From positions 1-64,000 of the forward strand of contig JAJYPP010000008.1 of NCBI GenBank assembly GCA_021795235.1: a stretch of 64,000 nt of DNA, written 5' to 3'. The stretch is from a bacterium (lineage in GTDB: Bacteria; Chloroflexota; Dormibacteria; Aeolococcales; Bog-877). Position 1 is the stretch's first letter. Every line of letters starts with the position of its first letter. Positions 43,722-53,142 of this stretch are shown here, one piece after another. The notes under the pieces are model-generated. The model saw nothing but the letters and a program-made list of their open reading frames with translations, did no database searches and was not told the DNA's origin. The translations under genes were made by a program, and so were the position numbers.

Positions 43722-45401
43722 GTGCGCCGGGCCAGTCGGCGATGGGATCTGCCCGCCACCGCTCCGGTGGGCATGCCGGCCTGGGAGCGGATCCTCCTGG
43801 CCCGGGGCCTCGACGGGTCCCCTGACCTGGGCACGGCTGACCACGATCCCAGCCTGCTCACCGACATGGACCAGGCGGTGGATCTGGTGGCGGCGGCGAT
43901 CCGGGATCGGGCCACAATCGCCATCTACGGTGACTACGACGCTGATGGTGTGACCGCCTCCGCGCTGCTGGTGCGCTCCCTGCGAGCTGTGGGTCTGGAG
44001 CCCCTGGCCTACATCCCCAACCGGGAGAGCGAGGGTTACGGGTTGAACGCGCAAGCGCTGGAGGAGCTGTCCGCCAGGGGCGCTCGGCTGGTGGTGACGG
44101 TCGACTGCGGCACCACCGCGGTCGAGGTGGTGGCCAACCGGCCCCGCGGGATGCAGCTTGTGATCACCGATCACCACCTGCCGCGCACCGATCCGGTGGG
44201 CGGCGGCACCGAGCTGGCACCCGCCGACGCCCTGGTCAACCCCCAGCGTCCCGGCGATCGTTACCCGTTCTCCGGACTGGCCGGAGTTGGCGTCGCCTAC
44301 AAGCTGGTGCAGGCGCTCGAGCGCCGCCAGCTGCTGCCCCCGGGAACTGCCAGGGCGGGGCTTCCCCTGGTGGCTCTGGGCACCGTCGCCGACCTCATGC
44401 CCCTGGTGGACGAGAACCGGCAGCTGGTGCGGCAGGGATTGGCCAGCTGGGCCGACTCCGCTCCGCTGGGCCTGCTCGCTCTGGCCCGCGGCGCCGGCCT
44501 GGAGGGGGCTCCGACCAGCTCCGGGCTCGGCTTCACGATCGGGCCGAGGATCAACGCCGCCGGCCGGATGGAGGATGCCAGCCTGGCTCTGGAGTGCTGC
44601 CTGGCGGACACGACCGAGGTGGCCGGTGCGGCGGCCCTGGCCCTGGAACGGCTCAACCGGGACCGGCGCCGGTCCCTGGCCGAAGCCATCGCGTTCGCGC
44701 GGCCGATGGTGGAGGCGCTCCCCGAGGAGACCACAGCGATCGTGCTGGGAGCCGAGTCCTTCCCCGCCGGAGTGGTGGGCCTGGTCGCTGGCCGTCTGGC
44801 AGAGGAGTTCCAGCGTCCCGCCTTTGTGTACTCGATGTCCGGGGAGGAGTGGAAGGGGTCGGCCCGAGGAGTGGCGGGGCTGAACGTGGTGGAGGCGCTG
44901 GCAGCCTGCGAATCGGAGCTGCTGCGCTTCGGGGGCCATCGCGGCGCCGGTGGCTTCAGCCTGCCCGCCGACCCCGGGGGTGCCGCCGCCTTTCGGCGTC
45001 GGGTGGAGGAGGAGGTCGGCCGCCAGCTGGGGGAACGGAGCCCCTGCCGAGTCTTCTCCGTGGACGCTCAGGTCGCGCTCAGCGAGTGCAACCTTAAACT
45101 GGCGGACCAGCTGGCCAGCCTCGGCCCCTTCGGGATCGGCAACCCCCAGGTCACCATCGGCGCCCTGGGATGCCGGGTCGCGAGCCGGGAGGCGTTCGGG
45201 AAGCAGGACGACCATCTCCGAGTCGTCCTGGACGACGGCTCCTCCCAGCTCGAGGCGATCGCGTTCAACCGGCCGGGGCTGAGCCGCCACCTGCCCCCTG
45301 GCAGAAGGGTTGACGCCCTCTTCGAACTCGACGCGGATAGGTGGCGGGGTCGGGAGCGTCTGCGCCTGCTGCTGCGTGACCTGCGGCCGGCCCAAGAGTG
45401 A
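43722..45401 (+). CDS. recJ: Single-stranded-DNA-specific exonuclease RecJ
   Basis: The 559-residue DHH-family nuclease degrades single-stranded DNA 5' to 3' in recombination and repair. Motifs are YGDYDADGVTAS (Asp71, Asp73, Asp75), TVDCGTTA, ITDHHLPR, LGTVADLMPL and the DHHA1 part with GHRGAGGFSLP, followed by an OB-like C-terminus. All catalytic acidic and His residues are present and the length is normal. The GTG at 43722 immediately follows a stop codon in the same frame, so no longer form is possible. Confidence 0.94.
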   Translation: MRRASRRWDLPATAPVGMPAWERILLARGLDGSPDLGTADHDPSLLTDMDQAVDLVAAAIRDRATIAIYGDYDADGVTASALLVRSLRAVGLEPLAYIPNRESEGYGLNAQALEELSARGARLVVTVDCGTTAVEVVANRPRGMQLVITDHHLPRTDPVGGGTELAPADALVNPQRPGDRYPFSGLAGVGVAYKLVQALERRQLLPPGTARAGLPLVALGTVADLMPLVDENRQLVRQGLASWADSAPLGLLALARGAGLEGAPTSSGLGFTIGPRINAAGRMEDASLALECCLADTTEVAGAAALALERLNRDRRRSLAEAIAFARPMVEALPEETTAIVLGAESFPAGVVGLVAGRLAEEFQRPAFVYSMSGEEWKGSARGVAGLNVVEALAACESELLRFGGHRGAGGFSLPADPGGAAAFRRRVEEEVGRQLGERSPCRVFSVDAQVALSECNLKLADQLASLGPFGIGNPQVTIGALGCRVASREAFGKQDDHLRVVLDDGSSQLEAIAFNRPGLSRHLPPGRRVDALFELDADRWRGRERLRLLLRDLRPAQE

Positions 45402-45605
45402 TCCCGATCCCGGAGCCGGGGATTGGTCGCGGAGCGAGGGATTGGCGCCAATCAGCTCGCGGGTCCCAGCAGCCCGTCACTTGGTGTCCATGAGACCGTT
45501 CCAGTCAGAGCCACCGGCTCAGGACAAGGGCCCATATCCCGATGGAGCCAGGGGGTGCTGGCAGCTCATCGTGTTCGTGGCCTGATCCAACTCTACCGAA
45601 CTCCT

Positions 45606-45621
45606 TACACTCGCCCCACCA
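45606..45621 (+). promoter_or_regulatory. Putative leaderless promoter of the AI-2E-type gene
   Basis: TACACT at 45606-45611 lies nine bases before ATG 45621 and no Shine-Dalgarno sequence intervenes. Transcription would start at or one to two bases before the ATG. Confidence 0.4.
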
Positions 45622-46922
45622 TGGCAGTTGGCCCGACCCCGCCGGCGGCACAGCCGCCACCCGCGCAATCTGGCCCAGCCGGGCCTGGGGGTTCCTCCCC
45701 GGACCCTGACCCTTCAGGGCTGGGTCGCCTGCCCCGGTCCGCCCTCCTCTGGGGCAGAGCCGCGGCCGTTCTGCTGACCGTCTTTCTCGTCTACCAGCTG
45801 CTCCTGATCCTCAAGGGGTTGGCCGCAGCTCTCCTGGTGGTCCTCATCTGCGCCCTGCTGGCCTCCATCATCTCCTTCCTGGGAACCCCGGCCTCAGATC
45901 AGCTGGAGCGGCGGTTCCACATCCCCCGCACCTTCGCCGTGCTGCTGACCATGGTGGTCGGGTTCGGTCTTGTGGGCCTGATCTTCTGGCTGGTGTCGGG
46001 CCCACTGGTATCCGAGGGGCGCGGACTCGCCGCCCAGGCCCCCAGCCTGGTGGGCCGGGTCGAGTACCTCGTCAGCGAGATTCAACACCAGCTGAAGGGC
46101 CACGGCATCAAGGTCGACGCGGTCGGCTTCGTGACCTCGAAGCTGACCAGCGTCGTGCCCCAGCTCACCGGGCTGGCGGTGACGGGGTTCACCACCGCTA
46201 TCGGGATCGTGGTCGATACCGTGATCTCGGTCGTGCTCTCCTTCTGGCTGATGCGCGATGGGCGCCAGCTCCGGGAGCGGTTCATCACCTTGTTCCCGAC
46301 CCGGGTCGCCAAGGACCTGGGGTTTGGCATCGACGCCTACTCGGTCGTGGTCGGCGGCTACGTCAGGGCGCAGCTCTTCTTGGCTGTGGTGGTGGGGACG
46401 ATGGCGGGGGTCGGCACCTTCCTGCTGGGAGTGCCGTTTCCCCTGGTGGTGGCGCTGGCAGCGGGGGTCTTCGAGCTCATTCCTCTGGTCGGGCCCTTCG
46501 CCGGGGGAGCGGTGGCGCTGCTCCTGGCCCTCACCAAGAGCCCCACCTTGGCCGTGTTCACCCTGGTCCTGTTCCTGGGCATCCATGTGGTGGAGGGCTA
46601 CCTGCTGGTGCCGCGGGTCCAGGCCCGGTTCGTGCAGCTGCATCCGGTGGTCACCCTGCTGGCCCTCTTCGCCGGCGTGGAGGTGGGCGGGTTTCTCGGG
46701 GCCCTGGTGGCGGTTCCTGCCGCCAGCTACGTGACCGTCCTCATCCGCGCCGGGGTGGGTGACTGGCGGGCCCAGCGGCCGGATCTGTTCAGCGCCAGCC
46801 GGCCCGACAGCCTGGGAGACCTGCGCAACCGCAGGCTTCTGCGCAGCTTCCGGATCCGCCGCCCGGCCCGGGAGGCCCAGGTGGCGGACGCCGGACCCCA
46901 ACCACCCGGGCCGCCGCCTTGA
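45621..46922 (+). CDS. AI-2E (PerM/TqsA) family transporter
   Basis: The protein (433 residues from ATG 45621) has a Pro-rich cytoplasmic N-terminus and about eight membrane helices with the family pattern: two early helices, a long amphipathic middle part (LVGRVEYLVSEIQHQLKGHG), then SFWLMRDGRQLRERF, VGGYVRAQLFLAVVVGTMAG and FELIPLVGPFAGGAVALLLAL. Members include AI-2 exporters and sodium/proton antiporters; the substrate cannot be told. The frame is open upstream of 45621, but that part is low-complexity and the promoter-like TACACT sits there. It converges on yggS with a one-base gap. Confidence 0.88.
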   Translation: MAVGPTPPAAQPPPAQSGPAGPGGSSPDPDPSGLGRLPRSALLWGRAAAVLLTVFLVYQLLLILKGLAAALLVVLICALLASIISFLGTPASDQLERRFHIPRTFAVLLTMVVGFGLVGLIFWLVSGPLVSEGRGLAAQAPSLVGRVEYLVSEIQHQLKGHGIKVDAVGFVTSKLTSVVPQLTGLAVTGFTTAIGIVVDTVISVVLSFWLMRDGRQLRERFITLFPTRVAKDLGFGIDAYSVVVGGYVRAQLFLAVVVGTMAGVGTFLLGVPFPLVVALAAGVFELIPLVGPFAGGAVALLLALTKSPTLAVFTLVLFLGIHVVEGYLLVPRVQARFVQLHPVVTLLALFAGVEVGGFLGALVAVPAASYVTVLIRAGVGDWRAQRPDLFSASRPDSLGDLRNRRLLRSFRIRRPAREAQVADAGPQPPGPPP

Positions 46923-46923
46923 G

Positions 46924-47634
46924 TCAGCCGCTCGGGGCCTGACGCGGGCCGAACAGCGCCCCGCCCAGGCGCACCTCCGTGCTGCCCTCGGCGATGGCGA
47001 CTTCGAAGTCGTCGCTCATGCCCATGCTCAGGACCGGCAGCGGCAGTCCCAACTCGGCCTCCAGCCCATCCCGCAGCAGCCGGCACGCCGAGAAGCAGCG
47101 CTGGGGCTGGGCGGGGTCCGCCACTGTCATCAGGCCGAGCAGGCGCAGCCCCGGAAGTTGGGCGATGGGCTCCGCCACCCGCGACAGCTCCTCCGGCCGG
47201 AAGCCTTTGCGGCCGGGGATCGCGGTCAAGTCGACCTCGCAGAGGACGGGCAGTGGCTCCATCTCGCCCCTGGCCCCGGATAGCGCCAGGGCCAGCTGCA
47301 GGCTGTCCACCGTCTCGATCACGGTGAAGAGCCGGGCCGCCCGCGCCACCTTGTTGCGCTGCAGGTGGCCCAGCAGGTGCCAGCGGGGCTGTGGCTCATC
47401 CAGCTCCAGGGCCTTGGCCTGGCACTCCTGCAGGTAGTTCTCGCCCAACTCCGCAAACCCCGCTGCCAGGGCCAGCCGGACCACTTGCACGGGGTGTCCC
47501 TTGGTTACCGGCAGCAGCAGGACCGGGCCGCCCCCGGCACGCTCCCTGGCGACCCGGATGCGTTCAGAGACCGCGGTCGCCCGCCGGATCAGCGCCGCCG
47601 CCGGCGGTTGCGGGTCAGGCGCTGGGGTTGGCAC
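46924..47634 (-). CDS. yggS: YggS/PLPBP family pyridoxal-phosphate-binding protein
   Basis: The 236-residue protein is an alanine-racemase-like TIM barrel without racemase activity that controls PLP homeostasis. Lys45 in LPVTKGHP should hold PLP; FAELGENYLQE, WHLLGHLQRNK and SMGMSDDFEVAIAEGSTEVR are the family blocks. It overlaps the end of nrdR by 20 bases and is cotranscribed with it. Confidence 0.94.
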   Translation of the reverse strand: MPTPAPDPQPPAAALIRRATAVSERIRVARERAGGGPVLLLPVTKGHPVQVVRLALAAGFAELGENYLQECQAKALELDEPQPRWHLLGHLQRNKVARAARLFTVIETVDSLQLALALSGARGEMEPLPVLCEVDLTAIPGRKGFRPEELSRVAEPIAQLPGLRLLGLMTVADPAQPQRCFSACRLLRDGLEAELGLPLPVLSMGMSDDFEVAIAEGSTEVRLGGALFGPRQAPSG

Positions 47635-48106
47635 GCCGCCGCCGTGGGCTGCGGGCTCCGACCAGAATCTGGTCGATCTCGTTGCGCACCTCGGAGAGGT
47701 CGCGGAAGGAGCGGTAGACCGAGGCGAAGCGCACGTAGGCGACCTCGTCCAGCTGGCGCAGCCGGTTCATCACCAGCTCCCCCACCTCGCGGCTGGGCAG
47801 CTCGGACTGCCCCCGCCCGCGCAGCTCGGTCTCGATCTCCTCCACGATCTCGGTCACCTGGGCCGGCGAGATGTCCCGCTTCTTGCAGGCGTTCATCAGC
47901 CCCAGGAACAGCTTCTGGCGGTCGAAGTCCTCGCGCCGGCCGTCCTTCTTGACGATGTAGAAGGGGACCGACTCGATCCGCTCATAGGTGGTGAAGCGCT
48001 TGTTGCAGCTGTTGCACGCTCGCCGACGGCGGATGGCCTCGCCGGTCTCGGAGTCACGAGAGTCCACCACCCGAAGATCGTCGTGATTGCAGTAGGGGCA
48101 GCGCAT
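47615..48106 (-). CDS. nrdR: Transcriptional repressor NrdR
   Basis: NrdR senses ATP/dATP and represses ribonucleotide reductase genes. The 163-residue protein begins MRCPYCNHDDLRVVDSR, with Cys3/Cys6 and Cys31/Cys34 (ACNSCNKRFTTYER) forming the zinc ribbon, followed by the ATP-cone (FYIVKKDGRREDFDRQKL). ATG 48106 is chosen because the zinc ribbon starts there and a GGAG lies five bases upstream; a longer frame to 48169 adds residues unlike the family. Two NrdR-box-like sites lie in its promoter. No nrd genes are in the window. Confidence 0.96.
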   Translation of the reverse strand: MRCPYCNHDDLRVVDSRDSETGEAIRRRRACNSCNKRFTTYERIESVPFYIVKKDGRREDFDRQKLFLGLMNACKKRDISPAQVTEIVEEIETELRGRGQSELPSREVGELVMNRLRQLDEVAYVRFASVYRSFRDLSEVRNEIDQILVGARSPRRRRANPSA

Positions 48107-48129
48107 GGGATCTCCGCTTCGAACTTGGC

Positions 48130-48176
48130 CCACATCATATGGGGCTGCACCACGCATTCTACCCCTCATATTGTGG
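48130..48176 (-). promoter_or_regulatory. nrdR promoter with a pair of NrdR-box-like sites
   Basis: Two 16-base sites, 48130-48145 and 48161-48176, each match the NrdR-box pattern (ACACwATATATwGTGT) at about 10-11 positions, sharing the core ATAT with flanking CAC or GTG. Their starts are 31 bases apart, the spacing seen in known NrdR-regulated promoters. TAGAAT (48161-48156 on the minus strand) between them can be the -10 hexamer. Confidence 0.55.
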
Positions 48177-48283
48177 TGCGCCCGCGACCCTCGCTCAAGG
48201 GAGGCAGCGCTGCCACTTCTGCGGCCAGTCCGGGACCGCGGTCGAGGGGGCTGGGCCCGAGATGGCCCCAGCTCCCCTCGATC

Positions 48284-49270
<987 letters not shown>

Positions 49271-49363
49271 TTTCGATACCTCCATGGTCTCGGTGCTCCT
49301 TGGTCGAGTGTAGCCCGTCCTGAGATGCCGCCGGATTCGCGGTCTCGATCACTCCCCCGGCGA

Positions 49364-49385
49364 CGGGCCGCGTCGACGCGGCCCG
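49364..49385. promoter_or_regulatory. 22-bp perfect palindrome upstream of the aldo/keto reductase gene
   Basis: Bases 49364-49385 are fully self-complementary, centred on GTCGAC (half-site CGGGCCGCGTC). It lies 52-73 bases upstream of the candidate -10 of the reductase gene, a position suited to a dimeric regulator, or it may act as a terminator stem. The rest of 49286-49611 shows no gene. Confidence 0.5.
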
Positions 49386-49611
49386 AACGCTCCGCCAGCC
49401 GGGCCGGTACACGCTCCCACTGGCTCGATGCTCGGTCCTGCGAGCTGCGCGGCGCGGTGACCCCAGAACCGATGGTAGCCAACGCTCATGGGTGCTTTGA
49501 CCGGAGCCGCAGTCGACCGGATCCTGAACAGCCGCCGAGTGGCCCCGGCTCAGAGTGCGCGCACCATGGAGCGGATGGCGGTGCCCGACGCGAGCGGAGG
49601 TTCAGCTTGAC

Positions 49612-49919
49612 CAAATGCGAGCGCAAGCCCCTGGCTTCAGACATGGGGTCGAGCGAGCCACGAAGTGGTACTGGGTAATGAAAGCCTCGACACGGAGCGC
49701 GGCTCCACCTCCAGGGCTTCGGGGGTTGCCGGTGTCGAGGCTGCCAGAGAACCCACGAGTCAGCTGCTATGCGGCGGTACCGGAAGCGGGGCTTCCGGAC
49801 AGAGTGGGTCGGCTAAAGCCAGTACAACCCCGGCCTACGGCGGGGACGGTGAAAGCCGTCCACGAGACAGTCGGGGCGAGACTGGAATCCCCCGGATTTA
49901 TCCGTGGGGAGGAAGTCAA
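49612..49919 (+). mobile_element. Orphan IS200/IS605-type element with structured (omegaRNA/HEARO-like) interior, copy B
   Basis: The 308-base copy B has the same orientation and layout as copy A: TTGAC just before the left end, left hairpin 49628-49648 (one mismatch), right hairpin 49889-49909 with a bulged T, and terminal TCAA (49916-49919). The internal stem 49684-49693/49732-49741 is a perfect 10-mer although its sequence differs from copy A, so pairing was kept by compensatory changes. GGAGC-GCG-GCTCC and 49828-49845 (CCCCG...CGGGG) are also kept. It lies 17 bases beyond the msrA stop. No protein-coding gene of its own is seen; mobility would need transposase supplied from elsewhere. Confidence 0.7.
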
Positions 49920-49936
49920 GGCCGAGCCGCAGGGGC

Positions 49937-50590
49937 TCAGCCGGCGGGCACCAGGCCCACGGCGCAGGCCACCCCGGTACCACCCAGGCCGCAGTAGCCG
50001 TGGGGATTCTTGTGCAGGTACTGCTGGTGGTACTGCTCCGCATAGTAGAAGGGGCCAGACTCCAATATCTCCGTCGTGATCGCGCCCAGCCCGGCTCCGG
50101 CCAGCTGTTCCTGGTAGGCCTGGCGGGACGCCTCGGCCAGCCGCAGCTGCTCGGGGGAGGCGCAGTAGATGGCGGAGCGATACTGAGTCCCGATATCGGC
50201 TCCCTGGCGCATGCCCTGGGTGGGGTCGTGCGACTCCCAGAAGACGCGCAGCAGGGCGTCGTAGGACACCAGCTGGGGATCGAAGGCGACCAGCACCACC
50301 TCCGCGTGCCCGGTCATTCCGGTGCAGACCTCCTGGTAGCTGGGATTTGGGGTGATACCACCGCTGTAGCCGGTGGCGGTGGTGTACACCCCGGCGAGCT
50401 CCCAGAAGCGGCGCTCCGCGCCCCAGAAGCAGCCCATGCCGAAGATCGCCGTGTCCACTCCGTCGGGGAATGGGGGCCACAAGAGGTGCCCCAGCACCGC
50501 GTGGGCATCCTCGATCGGCATCGCCTCCTGGCGGCCGGGCAGAGCCTTCGTCGGCGCCGGTAGTTCGAAGCGCGTGGCAGTCTCAAACAT
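49937..50590 (-). CDS. msrA: Peptide methionine-S-sulfoxide reductase A
   Basis: The 217-residue enzyme repairs methionine sulfoxide. Cys54 in [13 protein letters not shown] is the catalytic residue; [24 protein letters not shown] and [21 protein letters not shown] are the substrate-binding blocks. The C-terminal [12 protein letters not shown] offers resolving cysteines. ATG 50590 is used because the residues before it are Pro/Gly-rich and GGAGG lies 11 bases upstream. It follows the ABC-2 permease gene by 78 bases and may be the last gene of the operon. Confidence 0.95.
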   Translation of the reverse strand: MFETATRFELPAPTKALPGRQEAMPIEDAHAVLGHLLWPPFPDGVDTAIFGMGCFWGAERRFWELAGVYTTATGYSGGITPNPSYQEVCTGMTGHAEVVLVAFDPQLVSYDALLRVFWESHDPTQGMRQGADIGTQYRSAIYCASPEQLRLAEASRQAYQEQLAGAGLGAITTEILESGPFYYAEQYHQQYLHKNPHGYCGLGGTGVACAVGLVPAG

Positions 50591-50668
50591 GGGGCGCAAA
50601 ACCTCCAAATGTGGTGCGCTCACGCTACCACCGCCAGGCCCCCCCGGGGGGCGTTCGGGCCTCACCAT

Positions 50669-51448
50669 TCACTCCCAGCGAAAGAGCGTGACCGCGGCGA
50701 CCCCGGACACCAGGGCCCAGGCCACCGCCAGGGCCACGGAGAAGACGGGCAGCGGGTGCCCCTCCATGACCGCCCGCAGCGAGCTGCTGATGGCGGCGGC
50801 GGGCAGGGCTCGGGCCAGCGGCTGGATGGCGGACGGCAGTTGCTGGATCGGCAGCGCGATTCCCCCCAGGACCAGCAGGAGGATGTAGAGGCCGTTGGCG
50901 CCGCCCAGGGTGAGCTCCGCCCGCAACGCCCCCGCCATGGTCAGCCCGATGGCGGCGAAGGTGAAGCTTCCCAGCAGCAGCAGGGGCACCACCAGCCACC
51001 AGGAACCGGCGCTGGTCCAGTGGAAGCCGACCCCCGCTATCAGCAGCAACAGCCCCACCTGCCCCAACTCCACCAGCAGGACGGAGGCCGCCTTGGCGGC
51101 GACCAGGGTTCCCCGGCTGAGAGGGGTTCCCCCCAGCCGCTTCAGCACCCGATAGTAGCGCTGGTAGGCGGTCGATATCCCCAGGGTGACCATGCCGGTC
51201 GACATCAGCGCCAGGGTCAGGATCCCCGGCACCAGGAACTCGATGGGGCGCCCCCTGGCCGCGGGCACGGCCTTGATCCCGGCGAAGAAGACCAGCAGCG
51301 CGACCGGCAGGACCAGGATCACCAGCAGGTTCTCGGGCTGGCGCAGGAGCAGCAGCAGCTCCACTCGGAGCTGGGCTGGGAGCGCCCGCCCGACCCCTCC
51401 TCCCTGGGGCAGCCCCCGGCGCTCGCCGGCCCCGGCGTCGGAGCTCAC
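50669..51448 (-). CDS. ABC-2 type permease
   Basis: This 259-residue protein has six hydrophobic helices after a short polar N-terminus and the family layout (VPGILTLALMSTGMVTLGIS, RYYRVLKRLGGTPLSRGTLVAAK). It begins at GTG 51448, overlapping the ATPase stop by four bases, so the two form one exporter. The substrate (drug, lipid or polymer) is unknown. Confidence 0.9.
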   Translation of the reverse strand: MSSDAGAGERRGLPQGGGVGRALPAQLRVELLLLLRQPENLLVILVLPVALLVFFAGIKAVPAARGRPIEFLVPGILTLALMSTGMVTLGISTAYQRYYRVLKRLGGTPLSRGTLVAAKAASVLLVELGQVGLLLLIAGVGFHWTSAGSWWLVVPLLLLGSFTFAAIGLTMAGALRAELTLGGANGLYILLLVLGGIALPIQQLPSAIQPLARALPAAAISSSLRAVMEGHPLPVFSVALAVAWALVSGVAAVTLFRWE

Positions 51449-52401
51449 TTGGAGTCCTCATCGGTCAAGGTGAGGAACACATCCTCCAGGGAGGCCCTCC
51501 CGATCCTCAGCTGGTTGAAGGTCAGCCCCTGGCCGGCCAGCCAGGAGGCGAGATCGGCGGCCGTCCGGGCGGGATCCTCGCAGCCCAGGTCGTAGGTTCC
51601 CCGGCCGCGGTCCCGGATCCGGGCCGTGCCCACAACCCGGGCCATGGCCTCCAGCCGCTCGGCGCCGAGCGGTTCCCGCAACCGCACGTGGAGCAGGTCT
51701 GGCCCCGCTTCGCCCCGCAGCCGCTCGGGAGTGTCGAAGGCGATCAGGGCTCCATCCTTGATGACGGCCACCCGGTCGGCGAGCCGCTCCGCCTCCTCCA
51801 TCGAGTGGGTGGTGAGGACCACCGTGACCCCCGCCCGCTGGCGCTGCTTGACGATCTCCCAGGTGAGCAGCCGGGCGCGGGGATCCATTCCGGCGGTGGG
51901 CTCGTCCAGGAACAGAACCAGGGGCCGGCCCACCAGCGCCAGTGCCAGGGAGAGGCGCTGCTTCTCCCCCGTGGACAGCTGGCGATAGCGGCGCTCGACC
52001 CGGTCCGCGAGCCCGACCCCCTCCAGCAGGGCGGCCGCCGGCTCCGGATCGCGAAAGTAGGCCGAGAACAGCCGCAGCGCCTCGCCCACCTTGATGCTCG
52101 GGTAGATGCCGCCCTCCTGCAGCATCAGACCCACCAGCGGGCGGACCTTGCCGGACTCGCGGGCGGGGTCCAATCCCAGGATCCGGATCACCCCGCGGTC
52201 GGGCCGGCGGTAGCCCTCCATCATCTCGATGGTGGTGGTCTTGCCCGCCCCGTTGGGGCCGACGATTGCCACCAGCTCGCCGGCCGGGACCTCCAGGTCC
52301 AGGCGGTCGACGGCCATCCTGGCGCCGTAGGCCTTGGAGACCTGGCTCAGGGAGATGGCGGCTGGGCCGGTCGGGCGCGGTTGGCTCGCCGGAGAAGTCA
52401 T
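51445..52401 (-). CDS. ABC-2 type transporter ATPase
   Basis: The product (318 residues from ATG 52401) has Walker A GPNGAGKTT, Q-loop LMLQEGGIYPS, signature LSTGEKQRLSLAL, Walker B VLFLDEPTAGMD and His-switch TTHSMEEAE, followed by a C-terminal regulatory part (TLTDEDSK end). The ATG overlaps the response-regulator stop (ATGA). It is similar to drug- and daunorubicin-type exporters. It probably belongs to the regulon or operon of the upstream two-component system. Confidence 0.93.
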   Translation of the reverse strand: MTSPASQPRPTGPAAISLSQVSKAYGARMAVDRLDLEVPAGELVAIVGPNGAGKTTTIEMMEGYRRPDRGVIRILGLDPARESGKVRPLVGLMLQEGGIYPSIKVGEALRLFSAYFRDPEPAAALLEGVGLADRVERRYRQLSTGEKQRLSLALALVGRPLVLFLDEPTAGMDPRARLLTWEIVKQRQRAGVTVVLTTHSMEEAERLADRVAVIKDGALIAFDTPERLRGEAGPDLLHVRLREPLGAERLEAMARVVGTARIRDRGRGTYDLGCEDPARTAADLASWLAGQGLTFNQLRIGRASLEDVFLTLTDEDSK

Positions 52402-53138
52402 CTCTGCAGCGGCACCCCCGGGGCCAGATCCAACCGGTAGCCCACCCCGAAAACGGTGTTGATCCGAAAGGGCAGGCTGGGGAACGCCTCGAACTTCTCC
52501 CGGAGCCACCTGATGTGCACCGCCACCGTCTTGCTGTCGCCGTGGAAGTCCGGTCCCCAGACCGCCCGCAGCAGGGCGTCGCGGCTGTGCACCCGGCCGT
52601 GATGGGTGACCAGGAAAAACAGCAGGCTGAATTCGCGCGGGCTCATCTTTACCTCCCGCTGGTCCACCAGCACCAGCCGCGACTCGGCGTCCGCCGTGAA
52701 GTTGCCGACCTGGACTCGCTGGGCCTGGGGCTCCGGCTGGGGGGCTCGCTCGGCGCGGCGGAGCAGGGCCGCGACCCTGGCCATGAACTCCTTGACCCCG
52801 AACGGCTTGGTCATGTAGTCGTCGGCGCCCAGGCCCAGCCCGACCACCTTGTCGCTCTCGGCCGCCCTGGCGGTGAGCATCAGGATCGGGACGTCCGACT
52901 CCTGGCGGATCGCCCGGCAGACATCCTCCCCGGAGAGCTCGGGCAGCATCAGGTCCAGCACCACCAGGTCGGGGGTCCTCGACCTCGCCAGGGCGAGGCC
53001 CTCGGGGCCGGAGCTCGCCTCCGAGACCACGTACCCCTGGGCCGCCAGGTTGTAGCGCAGGGTCATGCGCACCGCCTCCTCGTCCTCCACCAGGAGCACC
53101 CGGCGCCCGCGCCCCTGGCTGGTGGCCTGCCCGCTCAC
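52398..53138 (-). CDS. OmpR/PhoB-family response regulator
   Basis: The 246-residue protein has a receiver domain (VLLVEDEEAVR; phospho-acceptor Asp in VVLDLMLPE; Thr/Lys in MLTARA and MTKPFG) and a C-terminal winged helix (FSLLFFLVTHHGRVHSRDAL, HIRWLREKFE, RINTVFGVGYRL). GTG 53138 lies four bases after the phoU stop; the longer frame would only repeat phoU bases. Its likely partner is the soluble kinase two genes upstream. With PhoU next to it, a PhoP/PhoB role in phosphate response is plausible. Confidence 0.93.
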   Translation of the reverse strand: MSGQATSQGRGRRVLLVEDEEAVRMTLRYNLAAQGYVVSEASSGPEGLALARSRTPDLVVLDLMLPELSGEDVCRAIRQESDVPILMLTARAAESDKVVGLGLGADDYMTKPFGVKEFMARVAALLRRAERAPQPEPQAQRVQVGNFTADAESRLVLVDQREVKMSPREFSLLFFLVTHHGRVHSRDALLRAVWGPDFHGDSKTVAVHIRWLREKFEAFPSLPFRINTVFGVGYRLDLAPGVPLQR

Positions 53139-53142
53139 CCGC

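Noticed and set aside
43593-45395. A 600-codon open frame on the minus strand opposite recJ
   Set aside because: Pro/Gln/Arg-rich translation with no family features; it mirrors the GC-rich third positions of recJ, whose motifs are clear.
45423-45620. N-terminal extension of the AI-2E-type protein to 45423
   Set aside because: Low-complexity extension without family similarity; a promoter-like hexamer and ATG at 45621 fit better.
49617-49920. Considered as an ordinary intergenic repeat or CRISPR-like unit
   Set aside because: Only two copies 10 kb apart, no spacer periodicity, and hairpin ends match IS200/IS605 architecture better.
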